A model generated the notes under the pieces. The model had not been told where the DNA came from, did no database searches, and worked only from the letters and a program-made list of their open reading frames with translations. From an uncultured delta proteobacterium (GTDB lineage: Bacteria; Myxococcota_A; Polyangia; Haliangiales; Haliangiaceae), in contig CAADGB010000505.1 in NCBI GenBank assembly GCA_900696455.1, positions 1 to 57,199 on the forward strand: 57,199 nt of DNA, given 5' to 3'. The position numbers and the translations under genes are program-made. Below, piece after piece: positions 9,779-19,001 of the stretch (position 1 is its first letter; the number at the start of each line of letters is the position of its first letter).

Positions 9779-12559
9779 TCAGGGCTCGTCCTCGGCGGGC
9801 AGGGCCACCATCGACGGCATGCTGAGCGAGGTCTCCTGGGTCGCCGGGCTCGGCCGCACGGTCACCGGGCGGCAGAAGACCTCGAGCTTGTCGAGGTTAC
9901 GGAAGATGCGGGCCATGAGCTGCTCGTCCATGAAGTTGCCGGTGATGGGGATGCCGCACGCGCTGTAGTCGCCGGGCAGGAGCTCGGTGAACGACAGCGG
10001 GCTGCCGCCCAGCCAGATCAGCCTGCCGGCGGCGCCGCCCACGGCCAGGGTGGTGTCGCCGCGCCCGCCCTCGACGCCGCCCGACGCCAGGTAGGCGTCC
10101 ATGATCTGCTCGCCGTTCTGGGCGGCCACGACGCCGCGGAACAGGAACACCTGCGCCAGGTTGATGGTGGCGCCCGGTCGCGGCTCGATCTTGACCGTGA
10201 GCGTGAGGTCGCCGGCGGGCAGGACGATCGTGCCGTCGACCTGCTGCCCGGCGACGACCGCGACCGTGCGCGAGCCGCCCTGGCCGCCGCCGAAGCCCTG
10301 GGTCTTCATCGCCGACAGGGCGGTCGGCCCCGCCGGCAGGCGGTCGAACACGAACGAGCCGTCGGCGCCGGCCTGCACGAACACCGCCTGGCCGCTGGAG
10401 CCGACCGGCGCGGCGTTGACCGTGGCCCCGGCCACCGGCTCGCCCTTGCGCATCACCTTGCCGGCGATCGAGCCGTAGCCGCGCAGGGCCACGGTCAGGC
10501 CGCGCACGTCGTCCTTGCCGGCGGCGATCTTCTGCGCGACCGAGCGGCCGAGCGTGGGGTGCTCGGCGAGCAGCGCGCCCGAGGTGCGGGGCGCGCCGCG
10601 GATGACGAACTCGCCGGCGGCGTTGCTGGTGGCGATGCGCTGGCCCAGCTGGGCCGCGGTGTCGGCGTCGGTGGCGCCGGTCCGCTTGCCGTCGCCGAAC
10701 AGCATCTTGCCGTACAGCACCCGCGCGCCCTCGACCGGCTGGCCCTGGTCGTCGACCACCTTGCCCGCCAGCGTGCGGCCGGCGCGCACGGTGATCGTGC
10801 CGGCGTCGGTGACCTTGCCGGCGGTGACCTCGACGTCGCCCTTGATCCGCTCGGCGAAGTCGAGCCCGGTCACCCGCACGTCGTAGCGGCCGGGCGCGAG
10901 GTCGGCCAGCGCGAACGCGCCGTCCTTCACGGTGACCCGCTCCTGCCAGCCGACCGAGACGATGGCCAGGGCCGGCGCGCCGCCGTCCTCGAGCGCGATC
11001 TTGCCCTTGATGCCGCCCGGCGCCGGCAGCACCAGGCGGACGTCGCGATCGCCGGTGCGGGCGGCCACGCCCTCGCGGGTGCTGGCGCGCCGGCCGCCGC
11101 CGCCCTCGCGCGTCGCCCACACCCGGTAGGCGCCGTCGTCGAGGCCCTTGAGCGTGAACCGGCCGCCGCCGTCGGTCGCGGCGCTCGCGGTCGACGCCAT
11201 GACCCAGTCGACCTCGACGGTGGTGAAGTCGGGGTAGGCCGAGACCGTGGCCTCGGCCACCGGCTCGCCGTCGCCGTCGACGACCACGCCCGCGATCTGC
11301 GCGCTGCGATCGAGCACCAGCCGGAGGTCCCGCTGCTCGGCGATCGCGGCCAGGTCGAGGTCGATCGCGGCCGACGACGCCTCCTCGCCCTCGGCGCGGG
11401 CGCGCAGCGCCGCCCGCGGCAGGCCGCGGACCTCGAAGCGGCCCTGGTCGTCGGCGGCGGCCTGGCGGTAGACCATGCTCGCCGACCACACCCGCGACGA
11501 CACGCGCACGGTCGCGTACGGGACCGGCGCGCCGCCCGGGTCGACCACGACGCCGGCCACGACCGCCGCCGCCTGCATGACGATCTCGACGCCGGTGGTC
11601 GGCACCTCGCCGGCGATGGTCACGGGCGCGGTCGCCGCCGGCGCGTGGACCTCGTCCTTGGCGAACAGGATGTACGAGCCCGCCGACAGCGCCGGGATCG
11701 TGAACGCGCCGGCCTTGTCCGAGCGCACCGCGGCCCGCTCGCCGGCGCCGCCCTCCCACGCGCTCGACGCGTCCTGGGCCCAGACCTGGGCCCCGGCGAT
11801 CGGCTGGCCGCGCTCGTCGACGACCCGGCCGCTGACCGGCGCGCCCTCGGCCAGCGCGACCTCGAGCTCGACCTGGCGCTCGCTGGCGCCGATGCTCCGG
11901 CTCGCGGTGGCCGGGCCGTAGCCGGGGGCGCTGGCGCTGACCTGGACCCAGCCGTCGTCGACGCCGCGCAGCACCGCCTTGCCGTCGCCGCCGGGGGTGG
12001 CCTCGCCGTGGTCGTCGTCGCCCAGGCGCAGCACGGTGGCTCCGGCGATCGGCTTGCGCGTGGTCCCGTCGACGACCAGCACGGTCAGGGTCGCGCCCTG
12101 CCGCAGCCGGATGACGACCGGGTCGCTCTGGGCCGTGACCTTGGCGCTGGCGTTGCCGGCGCGGTCGCCGGCGCGGGCCCGCAGGTAGTACGTGCGCCCC
12201 AGCAGCTTGTCGAAGCTGAACGAGCCGTCGGTGTCGGTCCTGGTGGTGCGCGGCGGGCTCGACGAGATCCGGACCTCGGCGCCCGCCACCGGCTGGTCGT
12301 GCTCGTCGAGGACCTGGCCCTCGAGCAGCAGGCGACCCTCCGGATCGGTCTCGAACGACAGCGGCGGCAGTTGCCCCGCCGGGCCGTCGTCGCCGCCGGC
12401 ACGGGCCCTGGCCGGCGCGGCCGGGCCCGAGCTCGAGCCGGCGCTCGCCCCGGCCGGGGCCGGGGCGCCGCCCTCGCCGCGGTCCCGGAACCCGAACCAG
12501 TAGACCAGGCCCGCGACCAGCGCGAGCACGACGGGGACGATCGCCAGCTTCCTGTTCAT
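9779..12559 (-). CDS. Membrane-anchored protein with about eight carboxypeptidase-regulatory-like domains
   Basis: The 926-aa protein has a single N-terminal helix (residues 4-24), a Gly/Ala/Ser linker (30-60), then a string of beta-sandwich domains of the carboxypeptidase-regulatory (CarboxypepD_reg/CNA-B-like) type. Repeated starts are seen in GQVLDEHDQPVAGAEV, SGRVVDERGQPIAGAQV, AGVVVDPGGAPVPYATV, AGVVVDGDGEPVAEATV, AGKVVDDQGQPVEGARV and GKVMRKGEPVAGATV. No catalytic domain is visible. It is probably an extracytoplasmic scaffold or adhesion-type protein. The domains are divergent in sequence, so this is an old duplication rather than a fresh repeat. Confidence 0.85.
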   Translation of the reverse strand: MNRKLAIVPVVLALVAGLVYWFGFRDRGEGGAPAPAGASAGSSSGPAAPARARAGGDDGPAGQLPPLSFETDPEGRLLLEGQVLDEHDQPVAGAEVRISSSPPRTTRTDTDGSFSFDKLLGRTYYLRARAGDRAGNASAKVTAQSDPVVIRLRQGATLTVLVVDGTTRKPIAGATVLRLGDDDHGEATPGGDGKAVLRGVDDGWVQVSASAPGYGPATASRSIGASERQVELEVALAEGAPVSGRVVDERGQPIAGAQVWAQDASSAWEGGAGERAAVRSDKAGAFTIPALSAGSYILFAKDEVHAPAATAPVTIAGEVPTTGVEIVMQAAAVVAGVVVDPGGAPVPYATVRVSSRVWSASMVYRQAAADDQGRFEVRGLPRAALRARAEGEEASSAAIDLDLAAIAEQRDLRLVLDRSAQIAGVVVDGDGEPVAEATVSAYPDFTTVEVDWVMASTASAATDGGGRFTLKGLDDGAYRVWATREGGGGRRASTREGVAARTGDRDVRLVLPAPGGIKGKIALEDGGAPALAIVSVGWQERVTVKDGAFALADLAPGRYDVRVTGLDFAERIKGDVEVTAGKVTDAGTITVRAGRTLAGKVVDDQGQPVEGARVLYGKMLFGDGKRTGATDADTAAQLGQRIATSNAAGEFVIRGAPRTSGALLAEHPTLGRSVAQKIAAGKDDVRGLTVALRGYGSIAGKVMRKGEPVAGATVNAAPVGSSGQAVFVQAGADGSFVFDRLPAGPTALSAMKTQGFGGGQGGSRTVAVVAGQQVDGTIVLPAGDLTLTVKIEPRPGATINLAQVFLFRGVVAAQNGEQIMDAYLASGGVEGGRGDTTLAVGGAAGRLIWLGGSPLSFTELLPGDYSACGIPITGNFMDEQLMARIFRNLDKLEVFCRPVTVRPSPATQETSLSMPSMVALPAEDEP

Positions 12560-12753
12560 CGCGGCAGCGCCTCACTCAAGAACCGGACCAACCGCGGAGC
12601 GGTCATCGTTCGCCCGCAAGGCCGCGTTCCGGGACGGCTCCGCGGGGCCGCGCCGGCGGCGGCGGGGTCAGAATCTACACCGTCCCCCGGGGTGCGACGT
12701 CGCGCGACCGTGACGCGCGACAGGGGGTGCGACAGGGCAGGGCCGCGATGGGA
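12560..12753. other. Intergenic region between two minus-strand genes
   Basis: This 194-bp gap separates pruA from the carboxypeptidase-repeat gene. A minus-strand TAGATT (12672-12677) could be a -10 box, giving a leader of about 105 nt. No convincing -35 box, RNA or open frame was seen. Confidence 0.3.
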
Positions 12754-14379
12754 TCAGCCCTGGTACGGGTAGCGCCAGTCGGTGGCGGGGACGAAGGTCT
12801 CCTTGATCGTGCGGGCGGCGACGAAGCGCAGGAGGTTGAGGGCCGAGCCGGCCTTGTCGTCGGTGCCCGAGGCCCGGGCGCCGCCGAAGGGCTGCTGGCC
12901 GACGACGGCGCCGGTCGGCTTGTCGTTGAGGTAGAAGTTGCCGGCGGCGTGGCGCAGGCGGGTGGTGGCCTCGACCAGGGCCGTGCGCTCGCGGGCGAAG
13001 ACCGCGCCGGTGAGCGCGTACGGCGAGGTCCGGTCGACGAGGTCGAGGACCTCGCCCCAGGCGTGATCGGGGAAGACGTGGGCGGTGACGATCGGCCCGA
13101 ACAGCTCGTCGCGCATGAGCCGCACCGACGGATCCTCGGTGGTGATGAAGGTCGGCCGCACGAACCAGCCGTCCCGCGCGTCGCAGGTGCCGCCGGCCAG
13201 GACCTTCATGCCGCCGGTCTCGCGGGCCTCGGCGATGGCCGCGGCGTGGCGGTCGAACGCCGACTGCTTGATCACGCCGCCGCAGAAGTTGGAGAAGTCG
13301 CGGACGTCGCCCACGCCCAGCTCGTCGATGGTCGCGACCAGCTCGGCCTCGAGCTGCTTCCACACGCTGGCGGCGAGGTAGACCCGCGACGACGCCGAGC
13401 ACTTCTGGCCCTGGTACTCGTAGCCGCCGCGCACGATCGCCGTCGCCACCGCCCGCGGGTCGGCCGACGGGTGGGCGACGATGAAGTCCTTGCCGCCGGT
13501 CTCGCCCACCAGGCGCGGGTAGCTGCGGTAGCCGGCGATGTTCTCGCCCCCCTGCCGCCACAGCGCGCGGAAGACCTCGGTCGAGCCGGTGAAGTGGATC
13601 GCGCCGAGGTCGCGGTGGCCGACCGCCACCGGCGCCAGCTCGTGGCCGAAGCCGGGGAGCATGTTGATGACGCCGGGTGGCAGCCCGGCCTCCTCGAGCA
13701 GGAGCAACGTGTGCCACGCCGCCAGCATCTGCGACTCCGACGGCTTCCACACCACGGTGTTGCCCATCAGCGCCGGCGCCGTCGGCAGGTTGAGCGCGAT
13801 CGCCGTGAAGTTGAACGGCGTGAGCGCGAAGGTGAAGCCCTCGAGCGGCCGCAGCTCCATCATGTTCCACATGCCGGGCGCCGACGCCGGCTGCTCGGCG
13901 TAGAGCCGCGCCGCGTAGGCGACGTTCCAGCGCAGGAAGTCGACCAGCTCGCAGGCGGCGTCGATCTCGGCCTGGTGCACGGTCTTGGACTGCCCGAGCA
14001 TCGTGGCGGCGATGATGCGCTCGCGCCACGGCCCGGCCAGGAGCTCGGCGGCGCGCAGGAACACCGCGGCCCGCGCCTCCCACCGCATCGTCTCCCACTC
14101 GCGGCGGGCGTCGGCGGCGGCACGGATCGCCTGCTCGACGTGGGCGGGCTCGGCGGCGTGGAAGTGGGCCACGACGTGGCGGTGGGCGTGGGGCATCACC
14201 ACCGGGACCAGGCGGCCGGTGGTGAGGCGCTGGCCGCCGATCACCAGCGGGATCTCGGGGCACTCGCCGGCCAGGCGCGCCAGCTCGACCTCGAGGCGGG
14301 CGCGCTCGGGGCTGCCGGGAGCGTAGCCGAGCACCGGGTCGTTGCCGGGCGGGGGGACCGCGACGATGGCGTCGTGCAT
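12754..14379 (-). CDS. pruA: L-glutamate gamma-semialdehyde dehydrogenase (1-pyrroline-5-carboxylate dehydrogenase)
   Basis: It oxidises glutamate semialdehyde/P5C to glutamate with NAD+, the second step of proline catabolism. The 541-aa protein is the stand-alone group 2 type, not fused to proline dehydrogenase. Visible motifs are the N-terminal PVVIGGQ equivalent (IPLVIGGQRLTTG), GFTFALTPFNFTAIALNLP, ELVGETGGKDF-type glutamate loop (RLVGETGGKDFIV), the catalytic Cys in YEYQGQKCSASSRVYL, and GNFYLNDKPTGAVVGQQPFGG near the C-terminus. No putA is present in the window. The start is ATG 14379. Confidence 0.95.
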   Translation of the reverse strand: MHDAIVAVPPPGNDPVLGYAPGSPERARLEVELARLAGECPEIPLVIGGQRLTTGRLVPVVMPHAHRHVVAHFHAAEPAHVEQAIRAAADARREWETMRWEARAAVFLRAAELLAGPWRERIIAATMLGQSKTVHQAEIDAACELVDFLRWNVAYAARLYAEQPASAPGMWNMMELRPLEGFTFALTPFNFTAIALNLPTAPALMGNTVVWKPSESQMLAAWHTLLLLEEAGLPPGVINMLPGFGHELAPVAVGHRDLGAIHFTGSTEVFRALWRQGGENIAGYRSYPRLVGETGGKDFIVAHPSADPRAVATAIVRGGYEYQGQKCSASSRVYLAASVWKQLEAELVATIDELGVGDVRDFSNFCGGVIKQSAFDRHAAAIAEARETGGMKVLAGGTCDARDGWFVRPTFITTEDPSVRLMRDELFGPIVTAHVFPDHAWGEVLDLVDRTSPYALTGAVFARERTALVEATTRLRHAAGNFYLNDKPTGAVVGQQPFGGARASGTDDKAGSALNLLRFVAARTIKETFVPATDWRYPYQG

Positions 14380-14429
14380 GAGCGGGCTTTACCACGTCCC
14401 GGCGCGGGCCGCCCGAGCGCCGCGGGCTC

Positions 14430-14460
14430 AGAGCCTGGCATCGAATCGAGGCCAGGCTCT
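14430..14460. terminator. 10-bp perfect inverted repeat upstream of pruA
   Basis: AGAGCCTGGC (14430-14439) and GCCAGGCTCT (14451-14460) form a 10-bp stem with an 11-nt loop. It lies between the lipoprotein gene ending at 14534 and pruA starting at 14379, both on the minus strand. It is probably a terminator for the former or a leader structure for the latter. There is no T tract. Confidence 0.4.
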
Positions 14461-14533
14461 CCCTCGATCGATCTCGCCCGCAGACGGGCTCGTCCGATCT
14501 CGTCCGGACCAGCGCCGCCTCGCTGCGCTCGGC

Positions 14534-15319
14534 TCAGGGCAGGCGCTCGACGACGCGGCGTCCGAGCGCGATGAACCCGTCCTCATCGCAGATCTGGGTC
14601 TCGCGGTCGCCGGTGCTCGCGCCGAGCTGGATGTAGGCCGGGCCCTTGGCGGCGAGGAAGCTCTGGCGCCGGCCGCTGCTGATGCCCGGCTCCTCGAGGT
14701 AGACCGCGGCGTCGCCGGCGGCGATCTTGCGCTCCTTGACGCCGCGCTTGTCGCCGCCGAGGTCGAGCGTCACCATGGAGCGGGCGCCGGCCGGCGAGGT
14801 CGGCTGGAGCTGGAGCTGGAGCTGGTTCCATCCCCCGCCCTCGATCTTGACGCTGCGAGCGCAGGTCGTGATCGCGAACTGCCCCTCGTCCGAGCTGCGG
14901 ACGACGGTGGCGTCCTTGCCGCACAGCTGCTTGATGTCGGCGGCGGTCACCAGCGCCGCGCAGTCGTAGGTCACGGGCTCGGGCGCGACGGACGGCGCGG
15001 CGGCGGGGGCCGGTGTCGGCGCCGGCGCGGCGCGGTCGGGCGCGGGGGCGACGGGCGCGGCGCGGTCGGGCGCGGCGGTGACCGGCGACGCCGGCGGCGC
15101 GGCGGAGGGGGACGGCGTCCCCGCCGCACCGTCACAGCCGGTCGTGACGGCGGCCAGCGCGAGGGCGATGGCGAGGGTCGATCCGAGGGCGCGGCCGCGG
15201 CCGGGGCCCCGCGCGCGCGCGACGTCGGCGGGGGGCGAGACGAGGCGAGCGGCGGGGGGCGAGACGAGGCGAGCGGCGTGGGGCGGGACGAGGTGAGCGG
15301 CGTGGGGCAGGGCGTGCAT
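14534..15319 (-). CDS. Lipoprotein with DUF3558-like C-terminal half, function unknown
   Basis: The 261-aa protein has a long basic N-region, a hydrophobic core (about residues 48-60) and a lipobox-like VTTGC. An Ala/Pro-rich linker contains duplicated APDRAAP units. The globular part (about 115-261) begins YDCAALVTAADIKQLCGKD and contains one more Cys in FAITTCARSV, a pattern seen in small extracellular lipoproteins of the DUF3558 sort (weak resemblance). The N-terminal 45 residues contain tandem AARLVSPP copies, so the true start may be further in. Function is unknown. The next gene upstream on the same strand is the CHAT protein, 95 bp away. Confidence 0.65.
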   Translation of the reverse strand: MHALPHAAHLVPPHAARLVSPPAARLVSPPADVARARGPGRGRALGSTLAIALALAAVTTGCDGAAGTPSPSAAPPASPVTAAPDRAAPVAPAPDRAAPAPTPAPAAAPSVAPEPVTYDCAALVTAADIKQLCGKDATVVRSSDEGQFAITTCARSVKIEGGGWNQLQLQLQPTSPAGARSMVTLDLGGDKRGVKERKIAAGDAAVYLEEPGISSGRRQSFLAAKGPAYIQLGASTGDRETQICDEDGFIALGRRVVERLP

Positions 15320-15414
15320 CGGGGGGCTCCTGAGAGGGTCCGCTCCGTGTACGGCCGCGGCGGCGTCGTGGCCATGGCCCGTGACTGCAACGAGCGGCAA
15401 ACGGTGGTGAGGCG

Positions 15415-18279
15415 CTACTCGAACGCGACCACGTGCGCCGCCCACGAGCCCGGGTCGGCGCGCAGCCGGTCCGCGCGCAGCGCCGCCAGCGCGCGCGCCG
15501 GTGGCTCGCCGGTGGCGACGCGCTCGCGCAGCTCGGCGAAGAAGACCGCCGCCTCGGCGTCGGGGATGTCGACGGTGGGCGCGATCACCGCGCGCGCGCC
15601 GGCGGCGAGGAAGGCGTCGGGCAGGCTCCAGCGCTGCACCAGGTAGGGCGCGACCTCGGCGGCGCGGCAGGCGGCGAGGACCACCACCGGCGCGGCCGGC
15701 AGGCGGGCCCGACGCAGCTCGGCCGCGGTCAGCGCCCAGCGGCCGTCGCCGGCCGCGGTCAGGGCGAGGAACGACTCGTCGGCGACGGCGAGGTCGACCT
15801 GGCCGTGGGCGTGGACCTCGGCGTAGGTGGCGGTGGCCAGCTCGGCCAGCACCCGCGGCGGCGTGGCCTCCGCGCCGCGCAGCGCGGCCACGCCGGCCGG
15901 GACGTCGATCGCGCGCAGCGCGGGCAGGGCGAGCGCGGCGGGCGGCGTCACGTCGCCGACGATCAGCTCGCGGCGCGGCGCGCTCGGCGCCGCCGCCGGC
16001 GCGCGCACGACGAACGCCCACGGCAGCTCCGGCGGCAGCAGGTCGGCGCGGCCGTGCAGCGGCGGACGGGCGTGGACGTCGACGCGGTCGCAGCCGGCCA
16101 GGCGTCCGCGCAGCGCCGGCGGCACCAGCTCGTCGCCGCGCCAGGCGCCCGGCCGCGCGAACGTGCGGCGGGCGCCCGCCAGCGCTCCGGCAGCGTCGAT
16201 GACGACCGCGGTGCTGCGGTCGTCGTCGGCCGAGGCCACCAGGGCGCAGCGCGTGGGCGCGGGCGCGCCCAGCTCGGCGGCCGCGAGCGTCACGACCTCC
16301 GCCCAGGCCTCGCGCCGGCCCGCCTCGTCGATCTGCGTCGAGACGAGCCAGGTGCGCTTGTGGGCGTCGGCGGGGCCGGTGAAGCGGGGCGCCAGCGCCT
16401 GCAGGCGCGCGGCGGCGCCGGGGGCCTCGACCTCGAGGCGCGCGGCGGCGAGCTCGGCGAGGTCGGCGGCGCCGGCGGCGCGGGCGGCGGCGATCCACGC
16501 GCGCGCCCGCTCGCGATCCTCGGCGCGCCCGGTCATGAGCGCGCGGTTGACCATGAACCCCACCTCCTGATCGGCGGGGGCCTCGTCGCAGGCGTCGGGC
16601 GCCGGCGCCGTGAGGCTCGGCGCGCCGTCCTGGATGTCGAGGAGCGCCAGCCCCAGCTCGGCGTAGCGTGCGCGCAGGCAGCCAGCCTGGCCGTCGCCGG
16701 CCCGCGCCCGGATCTCGGCGAAGGTCGCGCGCGCCAGCGCGCCTTGCTGGCGCGCGCGCCGGAGCTCGGCGACCTGGGCGAGCGCGTTGTCCTCGGGACC
16801 GACCGCGCCGTCGGCAGCGAAGCCGCGCTCGGCCGCGCGCGCCCAGCGCTCGGCCTCGGGGTACATGGGCAGGGCGCTGTACAGCTCGGCCAGCGCCTCG
16901 GCGAGCTTGGCGCAGCGGTACGCCCACGCCCGCGGGTCACAGCCGGCGTGGGCCTCGAGCAGGAGCACCTCGGCCCGCGGGCGGTCGCCGGCGTGGAGGA
17001 GCCCGAGCGCGCGCTGTTCGGTGGCGAGGAGCGCGAACCACGGGTCACCGGTGCGCGCCGCGTGGGCGGCCAGCTCGTCGGCGCGCGCCGGGCCCAGGCC
17101 GAGGACGACCAGCGCGCCGACCTTCAGATCGGTGGCGGCCGCGCCGGCGCGCTCGAGGCGCGCGAGCAGCGGCAGGGCGTCGTCGGGGGCGAGCTGCCCC
17201 GTCACGAGCTGGCGGTAGGCGGCGGCCAGCGGGCCGCGCACCCTGAGGTCGAGGGCGGCGGCGCGCGCGACCGCCGCGCGCGCGCCGTCGTGGCCGCTCA
17301 CCTCGTCGAGGGCGGCGGCCAGCGGCGCCAGGGCCAGGACCTCGTCGCGGGTGGTCGCGCCGCGCAGCGCGTCGAGGAAGTAGAGGCGGGCCAGCCCGGG
17401 GCGGGCCCGCGCCTGCTCGGCCGACAGCGGCGGACCGGTGTGCGCGACCATGGCGGCGGCGGCGGCGCTCCACCGCGCGAACGCGTCGAGGCGCTCGCGC
17501 ACCGGCGCGGCCAGGGCCCGGGCGCGCGCGCCCGCCTCCTCGGACCAGCCGGCCTCGCCGGCGGCGGCCACGGCCTCGAGCTCGGCGGCGGCGGTGGCCG
17601 GCAGCCCGAGGTCGCGGAGCGCCAGGGCCCGGTTCCAGCGCGCCGGCGGGGAGGGGGCCGCGGCCAGCGCGCGATCGGCGGCGGCCAGGGCGTCGGCCGG
17701 TCGCCCCGCCAGCAGCGCCAGCGCCGCCAGATCGGCGTCGCGCGCCGGCGACGGTGGCAGCGCGGCCAGGGTCGCCGCCGCGCGCTCGAGATCCCCGCCC
17801 AGGGCCTGGGCCGCGGCCAGCGCGGCCAGCTCGCCGCGCCGCTCCAGCTCGGCCATCGCCGCCAGCGGCACCAGCTCCCTGGCGCCGCCGCTGCGGGCGA
17901 CGTCGTACGGTCGGTGACGATCGAGGGCCGCCGCGCTCCAGCGGACCTCGACCGCGCGGGTGTCGGCGAGGGCCAGCGTCAGCGGCGCGACGTCGCGCTC
18001 GCCGCCGCGCGGCCAGACCCACACCACCGCCGCGGCGGCCGCGGCCAGGGCGCCGACCGCCACCAGCGCCACGAGCGGCGACCGTCCCCGCCGCGGCCGG
18101 GCGGTCGCGGTGGCCGGCGCCTGCCGCAGCGAGACGTCGAGTCCGGCCAGATCGCCCAGCTCGGCCTGGCAGCGCGCGCACCCGGCCAGGTGCGCGAGCA
18201 CGGCGGCCTCGCGCTCGACGGCGACCTCGCCGTCGAAGTAGCGCGCGGTCTCGTCACAGGAAACGGGGGGTTCCGCCAT
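15415..18279 (-). CDS. Anti-sigma-type zinc finger / TM / TPR / CHAT-protease protein
   Basis: A 954-aa protein with an unusual domain order. Residues 8-37 form an anti-sigma zinc-binding domain (C8, H30, C34, C37; HxxxCxxC). Residues 68-91 are one transmembrane helix after a basic stretch. About 100-690 is an Ala-rich helical repeat region with TPR features. The last 250 residues are a CHAT (caspase-like) protease domain with candidate dyad His825 (VHAHG) and Cys871 (VVLAAC), followed by the CHAT signature SLPDAFLAAGARAVIAP and a terminal GSWAAHVV. By the positive-inside rule the zinc finger is cytoplasmic and TPR-CHAT extracytoplasmic (inference). ATG 18279 is chosen because it directly precedes the zinc finger. 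An ECF sigma gene lies 0.7 kb upstream on the same strand. Confidence 0.85.
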   Translation of the reverse strand: MAEPPVSCDETARYFDGEVAVEREAAVLAHLAGCARCQAELGDLAGLDVSLRQAPATATARPRRGRSPLVALVAVGALAAAAAAVVWVWPRGGERDVAPLTLALADTRAVEVRWSAAALDRHRPYDVARSGGARELVPLAAMAELERRGELAALAAAQALGGDLERAAATLAALPPSPARDADLAALALLAGRPADALAAADRALAAAPSPPARWNRALALRDLGLPATAAAELEAVAAAGEAGWSEEAGARARALAAPVRERLDAFARWSAAAAAMVAHTGPPLSAEQARARPGLARLYFLDALRGATTRDEVLALAPLAAALDEVSGHDGARAAVARAAALDLRVRGPLAAAYRQLVTGQLAPDDALPLLARLERAGAAATDLKVGALVVLGLGPARADELAAHAARTGDPWFALLATEQRALGLLHAGDRPRAEVLLLEAHAGCDPRAWAYRCAKLAEALAELYSALPMYPEAERWARAAERGFAADGAVGPEDNALAQVAELRRARQQGALARATFAEIRARAGDGQAGCLRARYAELGLALLDIQDGAPSLTAPAPDACDEAPADQEVGFMVNRALMTGRAEDRERARAWIAAARAAGAADLAELAAARLEVEAPGAAARLQALAPRFTGPADAHKRTWLVSTQIDEAGRREAWAEVVTLAAAELGAPAPTRCALVASADDDRSTAVVIDAAGALAGARRTFARPGAWRGDELVPPALRGRLAGCDRVDVHARPPLHGRADLLPPELPWAFVVRAPAAAPSAPRRELIVGDVTPPAALALPALRAIDVPAGVAALRGAEATPPRVLAELATATYAEVHAHGQVDLAVADESFLALTAAGDGRWALTAAELRRARLPAAPVVVLAACRAAEVAPYLVQRWSLPDAFLAAGARAVIAPTVDIPDAEAAVFFAELRERVATGEPPARALAALRADRLRADPGSWAAHVVAFE

Positions 18280-18305
18280 GGGGGCTCGTGGGGGTTCGGT
18301 TCGAC

Positions 18306-18318
18306 CACACAAGGTGTG
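18306..18318. promoter_or_regulatory. Small inverted repeat upstream of the CHAT gene
   Basis: CACAC-AAG-GTGTG is a perfect 5-bp inverted repeat, 27 nt upstream of the CHAT start codon. It is a possible operator or leader hairpin. Confidence 0.25.
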
Positions 18319-18347
18319 CAGGATCGACGCACGGGGGCCGGGTTCTT

Positions 18348-18359
18348 CCCGGCGAACAT
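18348..18359 (-). promoter_or_regulatory. Motif ATGTTCGCCGGG upstream of the CHAT gene
   Basis: On the minus strand ATGTTCGCCGGG lies about 68 nt before the CHAT start. A near-identical ATGTTCGGCGGG lies about 36 nt before the ECF sigma start (19656-19667). The GTTCG core could be an ECF-type -10 element, suggesting both genes belong to one regulon (inference). Confidence 0.3.
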
Positions 18360-18511
18360 TCGCATTCACACCGGGGCCGGAGCGCTCTCGATGGAGCGCC
18401 CCGCTCGGTTCGCAAACCTGCCGCAGCCTGCCAGCGCCGCCCGCCCCTCGGTCGGGGAAGATGTCCTGGCATCCGCGTCGTACAAGGTACCAACCCCGTC
18501 AGGAGCTCGCC

Positions 18512-18979
18512 GTGATCCGCACCCTCCGCAACCGCATCGCCCTCTCGCTCGTCGCCGCCTCGCTCGCGTTCGGCGCGGCCTGCGTCGACGACGCCACCAC
18601 CACCAGCGCGGAGCAGGCGCTCCAGGCGTGCGAGACCGTCTGGTTCGACGGCAAGTGGCCGCAGACGACCACCTGGAACGGGTACGCGCCCCAGGCGATC
18701 TCGGCCAACCAGCTCTTCGTGATCCTGCCCGGCGATCCCAACCGCTCCCACTACCTCATCGCCCAGGTCGACTGGGAGCAGGGCCGGGTGGCCACGCTCA
18801 CCAAGTTCGCGCCGACCAAGATGAACGCCGTCCTGAGGACCCTCGCGGTCGAGCCCGGCGGCATCAACCTGCTCGGCGGCACCCGCCCGCCCATCAAGTA
18901 CCCGCCGGGCACCGACTGGGGCCAGGGGCTGGTCCAGATCCACGCCAACCTCGACGCCGTCCCGGTGATCGGGAAGTGA
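18512..18979 (+). CDS. Small secreted (lipo)protein of unknown function
   Basis: The 155-aa protein has a signal peptide (about residues 1-22) ending SLAFGAAC, a plausible lipobox. A threonine/serine stretch follows, then a compact domain with ACETVWFDGKWPQTTTWNGYA and LVQIHANLDAVPVIGK at the end. GTG 18512 is preceded by AGGAG with ideal spacing, which decides the start. It lies on the plus strand between the CHAT gene and the ECF sigma gene, divergent from the former and convergent with the latter. No family is recognised. Because of its place in the sigma/CHAT locus it is a candidate regulon member or protease substrate, but that is speculation. Confidence 0.75.
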   Translation: MIRTLRNRIALSLVAASLAFGAACVDDATTTSAEQALQACETVWFDGKWPQTTTWNGYAPQAISANQLFVILPGDPNRSHYLIAQVDWEQGRVATLTKFAPTKMNAVLRTLAVEPGGINLLGGTRPPIKYPPGTDWGQGLVQIHANLDAVPVIGK

Positions 18980-19001
18980 CCCCGGCGGGCTCGCCGCCGC
19001 G

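Noticed and set aside
14488-14504. 17-bp exact match with 32809-32825 (GCTCGTCCGATCTCGTC)
   Set aside because: In GC-rich DNA of this length a few 17-mers are expected by chance. The two sites lie at different distances from their genes.
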